Assembly (NCBI RefSeq): GCF_016808095.1
Contig: NC_068974.1
Span: forward strand, 35,708,090-35,772,089
Origin: Vigna angularis
Lineage: Eukaryota; Streptophyta; Magnoliopsida; Fabales; Fabaceae
Length of the DNA stretch: 64,000 nucleotides
Direction: 5' to 3'
Part shown: piece after piece, positions 29,301-42,913 of the stretch
Numbering within the stretch: position 1 is the stretch's first letter
Layout: the number at the start of each line of letters is the position of its first letter
Notes under the pieces: model-generated
Told to the model about the DNA's origin: nothing
The model's database searches: none
Seen by the model: the letters and a program-made list of their open reading frames with translations, nothing else
Made by a program: the position numbers and the translations under genes

Positions 29301-30683
29301 TTTTAGATTTTTAAATAATACTAATATTTTAAATTGCTAATTTTTTTCCGGTTGCGTATAACCAGATTAGTTTGACTACTTCAAAGTCTCACAAACACAG
29401 TATATAATAAAATCAGAAGCACGGAAAGTGTTTTTATGATAATTGATCTAAGAATTTTGTACAGTATTAAAATGATACCCTTTGCCTACCACTACATATT
29501 AACTTTTTCTGCAAAGCTCTGCACAACAGATATAGGTTAGCCAAATAAAATGGTCCTAATTGTTCGGATCATGTAGTAGAATTACCAAAATGCTGCTACA
29601 AACCAAAGTAAAAGTCCGACTTTGAAATCCATGGTAATTTCAATAGAGATTTTAAATTATAGTGTCGTTCATAATCCGTAATAAATATTTGCTTCATAGA
29701 AATCAAACATCACCATTCAAATGTGTGGCACACTAGATCAACAAGTACACCCGGCTCAAAAGTGGAATGCCCAAAGTTTGTGCAATCCTATAGCTTTAAA
29801 TTTCTGTTGTAAGCTAGTAAAGTATCTCAAGCATAAGAAAAAGCATAAAAAGTTATTCAAATTCATATTAAAAGCTTGTTTAACAATCGGAAATGAAAGA
29901 AATAGGAACATTTTCGTTGACATCCACAAATAGAAAACCCGTCAGGAAACTAGCACTACAAATTATCGAAGGTCATGAAAAGTGGTAACTAAGCTTAAAA
30001 AAAAAACGATCCATCCGCCACAGCGATTTTAGCCGCATTAATCCGTAAATTCCAGCAATAACAAGAATCGCAACGAAACCACGACCATGAATTAAAACCT
30101 TTGTTACAGACTTGCAGTTTCAGCAAACAAAAAAAAACGAAGTATACCAACTATGAGCTTTCTTCATTTAATTTCCACATACCATAGAATCAAACGTCCT
30201 CAAAGCTCAATTCGCACCGACCAGCTCAATAATGCGATGAAAAAAACATCACATAAAAGAGGCACAGTTAGGGGGAAAATAACAGCTTAAAAAAAATCTA
30301 CAAAAAAATCACACAAACTCAAAATGAACTCGGTGTAGCGTGAAAATCGCTACTGCCAATACTACTCAATAGAAAGCAGAAACAGAAGAATTATAACACA
30401 ATATATAGAGCAAGAAACAAACCAAGAAAAGCTTGCTGCCTTCGCTTCCAAATCTGAGAAGTTCCCTGGCGGATTCGAGAGCTTCCTTGAAGGCGAGGAC
30501 GGCTTTGGAAGTGTCCTCGGGGATCTGGTCTTTCATGTCCCTAATCTCCTCGAACATCGGGATCAACAGCTTCAACCTCCTCGCCAAGTTGCAGTACTGC
30601 TTCTTCACCGGAGGCCTGTAATCGGAGATACTCGCTATCTCGTTCACCAACTCAATCACCTTGCTCGCGTTTTCCCCCTCCAT
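26369..30683 (-). CDS. PUB13: U-box/ARM-repeat E3 ubiquitin ligase, PUB13/SPL11-like
   Basis: Four exons on the minus strand, 30683-30423, 29021-28905, 28555-28100 and 27520-26369, all joined in phase 0 by GT-AG introns (1401, 349 and 579 bases), encode 661 residues; Arabidopsis PUB13 has about 660. The start MEGENASKV is the first ATG; upstream frame continues only from a GTG. An N-terminal UND region fills about residues 1-250. The U-box is about 254-328 ([20 protein letters not shown], then [10 protein letters not shown] and CPKTQQ). ARM repeats cover about 365-620, with phrases such as [20 protein letters not shown] and [15 protein letters not shown]13 and rice SPL11 ubiquitinate targets including the FLS2 receptor and control immunity, cell death and flowering. 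The U-box is split between exons 3 and 4. No defects seen. Confidence 0.95.
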
Positions 30684-32361
30684 GGCCTGTAATCGCAGAT
30701 CCCGCTCTACGGCGCCGTTTAGTTGAAAACCCTCGCCGATTGCCGGAGATCGAAGTCGCTGCTCATAGTCCCTCGTCAACGACACGAATTTCGCAGACAC
30801 AGCAGTTTTAAGCGATAGAGAGAAAAACGCGTGATGACGCTCTTCTTCTTATTATGTCTGGCGGCGCGGCTCCAGCTGAGTGAGCTGAATGACCAGGTTT
30901 GGGACAGTAGTGGCTCGGGCTCGGCTTAGGGTAGTGCGGCGCCGAACAAAACGTGAGGTTCTGTTACTTCAGTTTAACGATTTACGGTATAATAGTGATT
31001 GTAAAATACCAGAATTTAAACAACTACGACACCAGAACAAGTCTTTGATGGCGACGGAGGTTGGTGTGACTGTTTTCTGTCAATTCTAAATTGGGGAGAG
31101 AAAGGTAAATATTTGTTTACTTTTAATTCATTGCACACTTAAACTAATAAAATAATAATAAGCTAAATTGTAATTTTTATTTTCTTTTCATTTTAATCTA
31201 TAATTCTTTTTTTTTTTTAAACAACTTTCATTACCCTCTTCTTTTCTAAATTGTAGAAGATTCATAATTTTGTATCAGATGCGGTCTTTTAGTTTATTTA
31301 ATTGAACTTTATTAAAAAAATAATCTAATCAATTAAAATATATAAACTAATAATTAGATAAACTTTTTTTGTTTTTTTAAATTAATCAAAAGCAAAAATG
31401 CTGTTTAGAAGAGGCATATTTGTATGCTATTAATTAAAAAACAAAATAATAGTAAGAATAATATATTTAGGTAACGTCCTGGGAAATTTTGTTAGTAACA
31501 TTATTCTGCATATTATATCAGAAATTTCGATACAAATCTACAATTTCATTATATAATTCACATATTTTTTAACATTTATATAACTTATTCATCAAAATCA
31601 AGAATCACATTTTAAAGTTGAGAATTTTGATATTTATTGACCAAACACAATTTTCCATGAATTTAATATTTGATAAAAAAAATTATTCAGTTTGGAAGAG
31701 TTATATTAAAATTTATACTAATTAGTTGAAAAATAATAGAAAAACTATCAAAAATACAATGATATTGGTATTTTTTTTTAAATAATATATTTTAAAATAT
31801 TAAAATTAGTGTCAATTATTATATTTTGAAAACATAGTAGATACAGAAAAATCCATAAAGAATCTAAATTTTATGACATTAATAGTTTTACACCAACCTC
31901 TAATCATTAAAAAGAAATTCATGTATAAACTACTTACAAAAGAAAGAGAAAAAAGCAGAAAATATAATAATTTATTAAAACATAGATCAAAAGGTAGTTT
32001 TTTTTAAACTTAATGTATTGAATAAGTTATGCAGCTCTTGCGACGGCTTTCTGTAAGACAGCTGGCGTGGTGGCTTGATGTAGCGCTTTTGAGTTGCAGC
32101 ATACCAAGGATGAAGCTGTGATACTCAAACAACTCAGTGTCAATGTCATCCACTAATAGCTTAATTACATGTTATTTGTTAACATAACTACACATTCTTA
32201 AACTTGTATTTTACAGTTTTCTTCCAAAACAAAACAAATTTTTTTTTCAGTTTTTTTTCAATTTAACATCTCAAAATATTTAATTTTAAATTTAGCAAAG
32301 CACACAAACAACATATTGTCGGTGTAATATTATTTATGTGTATTATATTATATAATTAAAT

Positions 32362-32406
<45 letters not shown>

Positions 32407-33620
32407 CAAAACAATCATAATGATTCTACAACTACTCTTCAACAAGTACTTTTAAAAATTGTATAGACTCTTGTTTAAAATACAACTATAAAAAGTGAAT
32501 TAACTATTTAATTAAATATAAAACAGTAATGTTTCTATATAAGAAATCATTAGGGAAGATTAGTAAAGGATATCCATCTTACTAATAAATGTTTTTAAAC
32601 AATTAATACTAACACCTATAGTAATATTTAATTAATTTTACAATTTTATTATATTTATAAATTTCATATGATAATCACTTAAAATATTATATTAGAATTT
32701 TACATTGATTTTTATCATTGCATACATTTATCTTTGTCTTGGTATTTCAATATAATTTATTTAATTTATAAATTTAATACTAATATTATAACTCATCAAC
32801 TCAGTAGTAGTTTTTGTTATTAACAAAACAATACAATATCTTACATCCAATAAATATTTAATTTCATGTATTATGTTATGAATAACTCACATATATATTG
32901 TATGACAAACATTATTTCGATGTTTGGATAATACAACTATGGTAAAAAGATAATTAGTTTAAATTTTCTTCTTCACTTAAATGATAAGACTAGGAATTAT
33001 GAAAGTTCTTATTAATATCATAATTAGAAACTACCTTGAGTCATTAACTTTTGATCACACGAGAGATAAGGGTCGAATAAGGTAATAATTTTGTTTAGTA
33101 TCTTTCTAGTTCAAATTTCAAATTACATTTTGAACGAAACTTTTATTACACCAATGGTTCATGTATCAGAAAATATATTAGTACAAAAAACAATTTTTAC
33201 ATAAGTTATCGTAAGGATTCTAATCTATCGAGTATAATAATTGGTGCAATACCAATTTTGTAAATACGAAAAGTTTTATATACCAGTTGTAGACTAAATT
33301 GATATAAAAAGTTGAAAATTTTGATTTTTAAATTCATAATGAAGATAGGATACTAGTTAGTCTACAATATCAATATATAGATAGTTGAGATTTTCTTATA
33401 TCTTCCAAAGCTTCTCTTTGTTCTTTGTCTTCTTCCTTATTTTTTCTTGTACTCTCATGTTCTTCTCTTTTCTCTCCTTTTTTCTCTTGTCTTCATCCTC
33501 ATTCTCTCTCGTGTTCATTCTCCATACATTTGCATTTGCATTGTCATTATGACTCGCTCGTCAATTGAGTTTGTTCTCCTTGTTTGGGCTTTCTCCATCT
33601 TCCTATGCCTCGTATCAGAA
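30684..33620. other. PUB13 upstream region and AT-rich intergenic DNA
   Basis: About 30684-31090 is GC-richer and probably holds the minus-strand PUB13 leader and promoter. Beyond that the DNA is AT-rich with no supported gene; a mixed block lies near 32030-32160 and an (AT)n array at 32367-32405. A short open frame at 33447-33641 runs into the tandem repeat and is not convincing. Confidence 0.55.
32367..32405. repeat. (AT)n microsatellite, ~39 bp
   Basis: Uninterrupted AT dinucleotides. Confidence 0.9.
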
Positions 33621-34172
33621 GCCAATGTAGCCAAGTCGTGAGTGTTGTCGAATAAATTAAAACCATTATCATGGTCACACTAATTGTGTTTCTAGACTGA
33701 GTACTTCCTACCGACCAGATAGGGACGTCCACATTCACACCCAAGGCACTATTATCTTGAACGCATTTTGAATTGTCACCGACCTTACTAGATTTCCAAA
33801 TCAAAAGCCAATGTATCCATGCTGTGAGTGTTGTCGAAGAAATCATAACCGCTATCGTGACCACGCCAATGTTGTTTCATGATTGAGCGTTTCTCACCAT
33901 CGACTAGGGGCGCCAACGTTCACACCTAGAGGCACTACTATCCTAGCCACAGTCTGAATCGTTAGCGGCGCTACTAAATCTCCAAATCGAAAGTCAATGT
34001 AGCCACGTCATGAGTGTTGTCAAAGAAATCAAAACTATTGTAATGGTCACACACATGTTGTTCCTTGACTGACCGCTTCTTAACACCGACTAAGGTCGTC
34101 GACGTTTGCACCCAAAAGCATCGTTATTCTGGTTGTAGTCTCAATCGTCATTGATGCTACTAGATCTCCAAC
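33621..34172. repeat. Three tandem copies of a 186-bp unit
   Basis: Units begin at 33621, 33807 and 33993, exactly 186 bases apart. Each opens with a GCCAATGTA-like start followed by TGAGTGTTGTC and includes a GACTGA/GATTGA, ACGTTC-type and TAGATCTCCAA-type landmark in the same order. The third unit ends near 34172. 186 is a multiple of three, and on the minus strand units 1-2 stay open (STTLTAWIHWLLI recurs as STTLTTWLHWLLI), but unit 3 contains stops. The block is GC-richer than its surroundings. Family unknown. Confidence 0.85.
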
Positions 34173-35254
34173 TTTATTTCGTTGGCGAGACTATCCAACG
34201 ACACTGGTCGTCACACGTCATCACGTTGAGTCAAGAGCATCAACTACCTTCACCATCGTCGTCCCAACGCACTTACTCTTTTTTTCTTTATAACCTTTTT
34301 GAAATTAATTGTTAGTTATTGAAGAAACTCAAATGGTTGGACCTTTTGTACCGCTTTAAAGCTATATAGAAAAGAAACTTTCTATATCAGATTTAAAGTT
34401 CAATATTTTCTATATCTTTTTGTTTTTATAATAATTTCAAAATTGATATATAATGTATTTTTTAATTAATATAGAATGTTTTTTTCACTGATAATAATAT
34501 TGTTTTATAACTATTGTACTATCGTTAGAGCATTACTTGAATAACTATAATATTTTTGAGATCAAAATAACTAATAAATTATACAAATAATTTTTAAGTA
34601 CCATTCAACAAGTCTTATATTCTAAACATCAAATTCAAACCCGTTTTCACAATCTATCACCAATTTCTTTAAAACTAATCATTATTAACATAATTAACAT
34701 CTAACTAAAATCAAAATAATAAATTTTTTTCTTGTTTTAAATAACTTTAGATCTTAGCAATCCAATATCAACCTCAATTTTAGTAAATCATAGTATAAAT
34801 AAATAAGGATTTTACAAAACTTTTACAATAAGATTAGTTAATCTGATTCAACTCGTTTATCTAAGAAGTTATTCTTTGAATAATATCAACTTCATAAAAA
34901 AAATTGTAGACAATCTTAAAAAACTAAACAAAAAAAATCATTCAACCCACCAACATAAAATTTTTTAACTTATTGAAATTTTAATCCCATTAAATAGAAT
35001 GGGAAAGAGGGAATGTTTAATCATTATAGAGGTCTCTCTTTTTGGTTAAAAGTTACATATTGGTCCCTTGATTTTCTGTTTATTTCAATTAGGTCTCTAA
35101 TTTTGAAATTTTGAAACAATGCAGGTCTTATCATTAAATTGAATGAATGACATTAAAAAACAGTGTGGCTAAGTGAACACGTTAATGATGTGGAATCAAA
35201 TCAATCAGATCCTACCACGTCATCAATTTCAACCTCAAACCAGAAACCCTAGGC
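34173..35254. other. Intergenic DNA left of the TRIM element
   Basis: 34173-34330 continues the GC-richer block after the tandem repeat. The remainder is AT-rich. From about 35040 a segment with TTGGTCCCTTGATTTTC and CAATTAGGTCTCTAATTTTG resembles the ends of plant non-autonomous elements. No gene supported. Confidence 0.5.
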
Positions 35255-35610
35255 TGTTGAAAGTCCCACATCGACTAGAGATAAGGTCATTTCTTAGTTT
35301 ATAAGTGGGTGCAAACCTCACCCTACAAACCGGTTTTGTGGGTTGAGTTAGGCTTAAAGTCCACTTCTAACATAGTATCAGAGCCATGGTTTAGAGCCTA
35401 TCCAGGTGAGTTCTAAGTGGGCATTCTTTTATCAGACCACCCAATTTCTACTATCACGCACGAGATGTCTATACCTCGACATGAAGGGGTGTGTTGGAAG
35501 TCCCACATCAACTAGAGATAAGACCAATTCTTAGTTTATAAGTGGGTGCAAACCTCACCCTACAAGCCGGTTTTGTGGGATTGAGTTAGGCTTAAAGTCC
35601 ATTTCTAACG
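35255..35610 (+). mobile_element. Complete TRIM (miniature LTR retrotransposon)
   Basis: A 356-base element. The 5' LTR is 35255-35372 (118 bp) and the 3' LTR 35492-35610 (119 bp); about eight substitutions and one indel separate them. LTRs start TGTTG and end TAACA (TAACG in the 3' copy). Directly after the 5' LTR lies TAGTATCAGAGCCATGG, a one-mismatch primer site for initiator Met tRNA. GAAGGGGTG precedes the 3' LTR as a polypurine tract. The perfect 5-bp duplication TAGGC flanks both sides (35250-35254 and 35611-35615). The ~119-base interior codes for nothing, so movement would have needed another element's proteins. LTR divergence means it is not very recent. Confidence 0.95.
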
Positions 35611-38600
35611 TAGGCACCAAATCATCATGATGCTGCCATCGAGCCATGTCGTTAACCACCATTGACCTCCATAACTGTTCAACCTACATCCTGAGTCCCA
35701 AACCGTAAATCCACCTCACGCCTCCATCCCTCACGTAATGAACCACCACATGTAATAATCACCATTAGAAGACCATGATGCAGAGACCACCATGAGCAGT
35801 TGTGTCTCCTCCATTACACAACCCATTTATGTCACCACCATAGAGTCACGAGCAACTTGCAAGAACGAGCAACCAAACTCCATTGTACACCGCGAGCCCT
35901 AATTTGAAGATCCACTACAAAACCTCACCTCTATTAACCTCACTCTCGTAAGTGTCAAACCACCACAAAGATATGAGAAACGACGCTGGAATCCAGCTTA
36001 CAAATGCACAAGCCTTTTATCGCGAATACCAGAAACATTCAGTCACATGATATGAGCCAACCATTGTAATAAGGACAGAACCACTAGGACGAGCATGCGC
36101 GCCTTCGGCGATAATGACTCCCAACACTATGAGCGCCTCTAACTGTCGCGAGCCACAAGGTTTTCCATGTTGTCGCGAAAGATGAAGCAGTGTACTTGAG
36201 GTTGTTTGTTTCATCATTGCAAAACAAAAACAAAGAAATTGGTGATTTCATATTTTAGGGTTTGCACAGAAATTGGGATTTTCCAATTGTTTGACCTTGT
36301 TCGAAAGTCACCTAACACATCAAAAGACTTAGTATATCAATGATGGTTTATGCAGAGATTCAATAGTAACTCGCGAGAAAGATGAAAATCAAATATTCAA
36401 TGTATTTTTCTCAATTTTTTTTGTTTATTAACAACAATGGTTGCAATCAATCTTTCAAATTACCGATCGAATTGAGATAAAAAAATTTTAAATGTTTGAT
36501 ACATAACTTCTAAAAAAGCGAAACCTTTTAAATGATTAAATAAAAAAAGTTTTAAAGAAAAAAAAATTAAACTTACATATAAGAAATTTTTTATAATGCT
36601 AAAAAAACAGAAACATTTAAATAATATAATTTTTAAAAGTTAATAAACTCGAAACTAAATGATTAAATAGTTAAAAAAACGGTTTCTTACATCTTCCATT
36701 TTTTAAAAAGATTTTTAAGTTTTTCTTTCACCACTTTTTTTATCTCTTTTTCCCCTGTAGTCATGGATGGTAGATCATCTCCGTATTGCAACTTTTTTAT
36801 GAAAGATTTAATAGCCCACCCTTTTAAAAGAGAGAATGTCAAGATCTACTTTGAAAGAGTCCATCCATAACGTGATTAATATTAAACAGAATAAAATAAC
36901 ATATTGCGTACTTTACGAATTTGTAAAACTGTTACTTTGTCAAATCGCATAAAAGTCAAAAAGGAAAAAAGAAAAAGAAAACCACGCCGAAGTACATAAA
37001 ATATTTCAATGAGTTTAATATTAAATTCAAAACACATCATAAGTCATAAAGAATAGTTTTTAACTAGTAGGCTTGTGAATGAACAGGTACAAAATCATGA
37101 TCTGACCTAGGAAAATGCCTTTCAATACATGCTACTTTTTTCAGAATATTTTTATTATTTAATAAGTAAACCATCATCTTTAATTAAAACTTGAATTTCT
37201 TGGTCAGTTTATCTAATTAAACTTTGTAATAATTTTTTTCTTCTAAACATAAATTTTTTATATTATATTTTTCAATTGGGTAATTTTTTTTATTTTTTAA
37301 TTGGATGACATGATTATTATATAATTGTATTAATATAAGATGTTGTAGTTAATATAAAATATCATTAAGATTTTTCATCATGCAAACATCTAAAATAAAA
37401 TTATTTATTGTTTTACATTAATATAATATCATTTAATATTAAAAAGATGCCATTGACTATAAAGACAAATAAATAAAATAGTGAAACAAAATAAAAATTG
37501 TACGAAATAATTGATTTAAAATATAAAATGTTTAAATAATAAAAAATAAATATTATAAAATTAACAACAAATGATTAAATTTTATTAAAATATTTAAATT
37601 TAATTGTTTTCCTCATTTATTCAAAGAATGGATTTTAGTGTTTAAGGTAATTTCTAAAATTAGTTTCTTAATTAAAAGATGTGTTTCTTGCTGTCACACG
37701 TCTTTATGCGAAATGTTTTAGATGAGAAATGAATAATTAATTCGAGGTAGCATATGGGGAAGGAATTTGGTAGGCAGCCAAAGTTTGTGGGGTCCAGTAG
37801 GATGATTGAGTTGAATCAAAGCCCAAAAGTCAAAGTAGTTAGTTGGATCAACGGTGGCAAATACCGCTGGATGTGGTGGCTACTTTTCATCATGTAGTGA
37901 TTCGATTTCATTCCATGTGCTACTCAAAGTCATATTTAAATTTTGAATTAAATATATATTTTAGTTTTTAAATTTATATATTAGAATTCGTTTTTTTTTT
38001 ACTTTTTAATATATTTCGATTTTTAAAGTCTAAAAATAAATAAATATAACTATTTTAATTTAATTATGTCAAATTTTAACTTTTTCATGTGTTAAATATG
38101 TTTTATATTAAAGTTTGAGTTGTTTATCCTATGTGTTAACTTATATTAATTTGAAATATTATTTAATAAATTTTTAAAAAATCAATATTATTTTATTTAA
38201 AAATTATATTTATTTACGGTTAAAGTTTAAAATTAAAATGTATAGGTATGAATAAATTTTTAATTTTATATTTAAATTTATGAATTAAAAATATATTTAA
38301 CTCTTAATCTATTTAATTTTAATATTTAATTAAAATAGACTTTATCAGTATATGTTTCGTTACCTTGGCACATTTTTTTTTCATTTTTTTACTTTTCGTA
38401 AATTTAGATTGTGAATTTTGCAATAAAAAAAGTTACTAAATATCAAATCTAAGCATAAAATTAGAATTCCAACGCTTGTTTTTGGAAACCAAAGGGCTAT
38501 TTTATAAAAATCAATTTAAAAAAAAAATATTTTTTTTCTTTTTAAGTTTTTAAAACGAATTATGAAGGATTTAACTTCTTACTTTTGAATGTGACAATGC

Positions 38601-38870
38601 TTATTTCCGTAAAAAATAAATAAAAAGTAGTACTGAATACAAATAAATGAAAAAAAGTTTGGTAAAATAATGTGGGGTCCACTGGACTTAAGAAGGGATG
38701 AAACTGAGAAGTACTAAAGTACAATATACCTAATAATGCCAAATACACTTTTAAGGGTCTCTCACTCTTTTAAACACAATAAATAAATCATTTTTCTTTT
38801 TAATAATTGTAAGGAAAGAGGAAGTGATCAAATCTAACAACTTATTGTACCAAGCTTTCAAACTGGCTGC

Positions 38871-38873
<3 letters not shown>

Positions 38874-38963
<90 letters not shown>
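38874..38963. repeat. (AT)n microsatellite, ~90 bp
   Basis: Uninterrupted AT dinucleotides. Confidence 0.95.
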
Positions 38964-38967
<4 letters not shown>

Positions 38968-41195
38968 TTGATTTTGTAACAGTTGCATTTGAAGTTATCA
39001 CGAGATAAATAAGGTTTTCAAGAGCTTACACAATTTAATTAAATAATTAATAATATCATAGCTCGATTTTACTTTTTATAGTTGACATACTATTCATTAC
39101 ATAAGCAAATAGCTGTTATTAATTACGTATTACTGGATGTCTGAATTATATAAATATTTATAAACACAATTGACATCATAATTTAGTATCACTTAAATTA
39201 GTAATTGATTTGATAAAAGAATAATAAAGAGTATTAAAAGTGCTTTAATGCGTATCCATAGGTAACATTTAAATTTCATAAGCACTTCCGTTAGTAACTG
39301 TATACGAACATATTTTCCACTTAAACTATAACTCGGTATTGTCTTTATTTTGTTGACATTTTAAAAATTTAATGAAAAAAAATGTTAAAATATGATTTTC
39401 AACACTTTTTTTAATATTGGCCTTAATATTTCATTTAATGTTGTTATCATACACAGTTTTTTATATTGTATATAGATACTTTTTAAACTCTAATCTAAAT
39501 TTTATGTTATGTGAATTCAATGTTAATAGAGTCGTAATTATCTTATTTATAATTTAATATTAGATTTAAACATTTTATCATATTTAATAAAAATAAATAT
39601 ATTTATAACATACTATATTCATATCACATTACAACCTTGTCTATTTTTATTTATATTTGTTTTATCTCGTTTCAATTAGTAATAATATCCTTTATTCATC
39701 ATTTATCACATATAATAACATTCAATTCAATTATTTATTACAAATAATAATAAAATTATTGAATAAAAACATATTTTTTAAAAATTTAAAAGCACTGCCT
39801 TGCTTAAACACTCAACAAAAAAAACATTTTTCACTCATGAAAAACATTATTATTTAATAAGAATCGCTCAAAAAAAAATTTTAGATAAGTTGTTCATCGA
39901 ATTTAATTCGTTTAGTGACCAATTTTCTTAAATCTTCAATTAAATGAATTTAGTCTAACGATAGTTTTGCTTGTTTAACAACTCTACATAATTCACAAAC
40001 TGAACAAAATATGTTTGGGTTTTAATTGGTTCAAACTATAACTTTTCTTTATTTTATTTAAAATATTTTTGTTATAAAATAACAATAAGTTTTAATCTGA
40101 TTCAATTGAAATATTCTAACTTTTTTACCATTAAAATATATAACTTATCACAAAGCATTCATTTAAAGATTTCATACAATTTGAATATATTTTAAAAAAA
40201 ATATATGCACAACATCAAATATTGTAATTATGTCACCTTTATATTCAAATAATATACTATAAGGTTTATTAAAAATAAAAAATAATTAATTTCTCTTACT
40301 TATTAATGCTAGTTTGACCAAGTTTAAGTTTCAAACTTAACCACTTTATTAAAAATACTAAATTTATACACATAAAACTTTGATTAATGATCTAAAGATA
40401 CATTTATAATAATATACTAACATAGATTAATTTTTTTTAAGAGCAACACAAAAGACTAATTCTCTTTGATAAAAAAATATCAGTGTCACGATTTTCAATT
40501 ACCCAGATACTTAAAAAAAAAAAAACTAAGTGATCCCCCTAGTACCATGATATTGTAGTGTGGTCCCACCTGATGGGCTTTGTGCATGTGAAGGCCATAA
40601 GGAGTTACGAGTTTATTGTAACGAGTGCCATTTTTTATTTATTTAACTGTTGTATTTAAAAATTTAAGATAATGTTAATTATTATTATTTATTCATATTC
40701 TTATTGTTATTTAATTTTTTATAATATTCCTATATATTGCAACTAAAATTAATTTTTTTATAAATATAAACTTAATTCAACCTAATTCGGTTGATTTGAC
40801 TTTTTTTTTCATATAAAAATTAAAAAAAGAATCTTTCTATTTCATCTTTTTTATGAAAAAAAGTGCTTAATGTTTGAATAATTCAAAAAATAAAATTCCT
40901 AAAAACAATTTAAAACTTACGGGATACTTTATTTTTTAATTAATTTTTTGCTTAAGTGTTAATTAATGTCTTTTAGGTTGAATTTTAAATTCCAACTGAT
41001 TAAAAATAGTCAGACTGAAAATTTGCAACTAAAATTGATCTGATTCAGCTTAATTACCATCGGGTCGAATCAAGTGATTGAGTTAAATGTTTGAAAATGA
41101 AAATTTAGCAAAACGAAATTTAAAAATAGGAGAAAGACACTAAACAATGAAGAATTGAAAAAAAATATTGTATCTATTTTTTTTATTTATGTCAT

Positions 41196-41347
<152 letters not shown>

Positions 41348-42913
41348 TTTTATATGATCAAACAAGTTACAAAATTATGTTGAAAGAAAACTGTTCATAC
41401 TGTATGTGATTATAAGATGCTTGAAATTGTCATTCATTTTTTTAAATATCAGCATTAATACCATATTTAAAAATATATATATATTTAGAAAGCTATCTTA
41501 TTTCTATTATCTTTTTACCCTTTTTTAATTTTCTTTTCCAAACCCAACATTTCATAAATATATTAAAGTGAGCACGTGGCTATATATTTCAAGCTCGTGG
41601 ATATTTTAAATGTTTCACATTTAATTTTGGGTCTCGGTTATCATTATGTTAATACAAGGGATTAGGATGTTTTCCCAAATACAAAAATCTCTTCTCGGTT
41701 CAGGATTAAATCTTGATTAGGAGTATATTTAAGAGAAAAAAATAATCTATTATTCATATAAGCATTTTCGTTTTAGACTTTCATCCAGATTCAGTACCGC
41801 CCTTTAATTTTTGTATCGTGGGCTTGCGTATTGGGCTAGTTATGGACCCCATAAGGCCCATACTTAAACACATGCAAGAAATTAATAAAAGTGATTTGGT
41901 TAAAGAGGTTGTTGCTACTTCCTTTCGTGCGCAAAAAAAAAAAAATAAACACTTCTCCCTTCTTTTCAAATTTGATTTTGGTAGCCTGTTTTTGGCACAA
42001 CTAAACTAAGAACGGTATAGAAAAGTTTTTTTTTCTTCTGAAAAATAAAGTGAATTTTGCTTTAGTTATTTGATTTACTCAAAATTGTGGTCCTTGACGG
42101 GAGCGTGTATAATTGACTAATCAAAGTCTCATTGTTGACGATAATTGGTTTCGATTCAAGAGTATTTGTTACTTCAAGCAATGTGTTTGTTGTTATAACG
42201 TGAAATCTCAGTTCAAATGACTTATTATAATCATTCTTAGCAATATAATGGAAACAGATTTGGCAAAAAGCATTGAGTCAACGTGCTCCAGGGTTTTACA
42301 GCGAGTATAAGAAGGTAAAAAAAGAAACTAGAATGGTTGTAGATGAAATGGAAAGATTTACCATGATGAAGGAAAGAAGGTTACTGTTTTGAATATGAGA
42401 TGATAAGCATGGAATGGGAGTTGCAGTAAAAGTAAAAATGGGGAGTGCGTGAGTAACAGAGTGGGTTTTGAGACTCGAAGTTCAAGGTGGTGTTTTTGGC
42501 GTGTTTACTGTTGAATAATGATAAAGGAAGAGTTAGATTAGATTGAAAAACGTTGGTGAGATGACTTATTAACGAGTTTGTAAGAGTGCGTTTGAAGTTT
42601 GAACGTGAAGCGTTGGATTGGAGTAACAAAAGGTGGATATTGGTTACAGAGTTTGGAGATGCTGGAGCCTACCCTTTTGCGGGAATCTGTCTGATGGCAC
42701 AGCCAAGTCAGTCTCAGTAACTGCTCATCACTGACACACTTAGCTACCCTTCTCTATCTCTTTCTCTTTCATTGTTTCGCTACCTAGCCATTTTGCAAAC
42801 TCCAACTCAATAAATGTGGAAAGAAAGGTAGAATTGAAAACGTGGAGGAATCAATCAAGGTGGCGCAGTCAGGGAAGGGAGAAGAGGTGAGGTGAGGTGG
42901 TAGAGAGAAAGTG

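Noticed and set aside
30684..30800. N-terminal extension of PUB13 to 30800
   Set aside because: The extension begins with GTG, has no ATG before MEGENASKV, and family members start at the equivalent Met.
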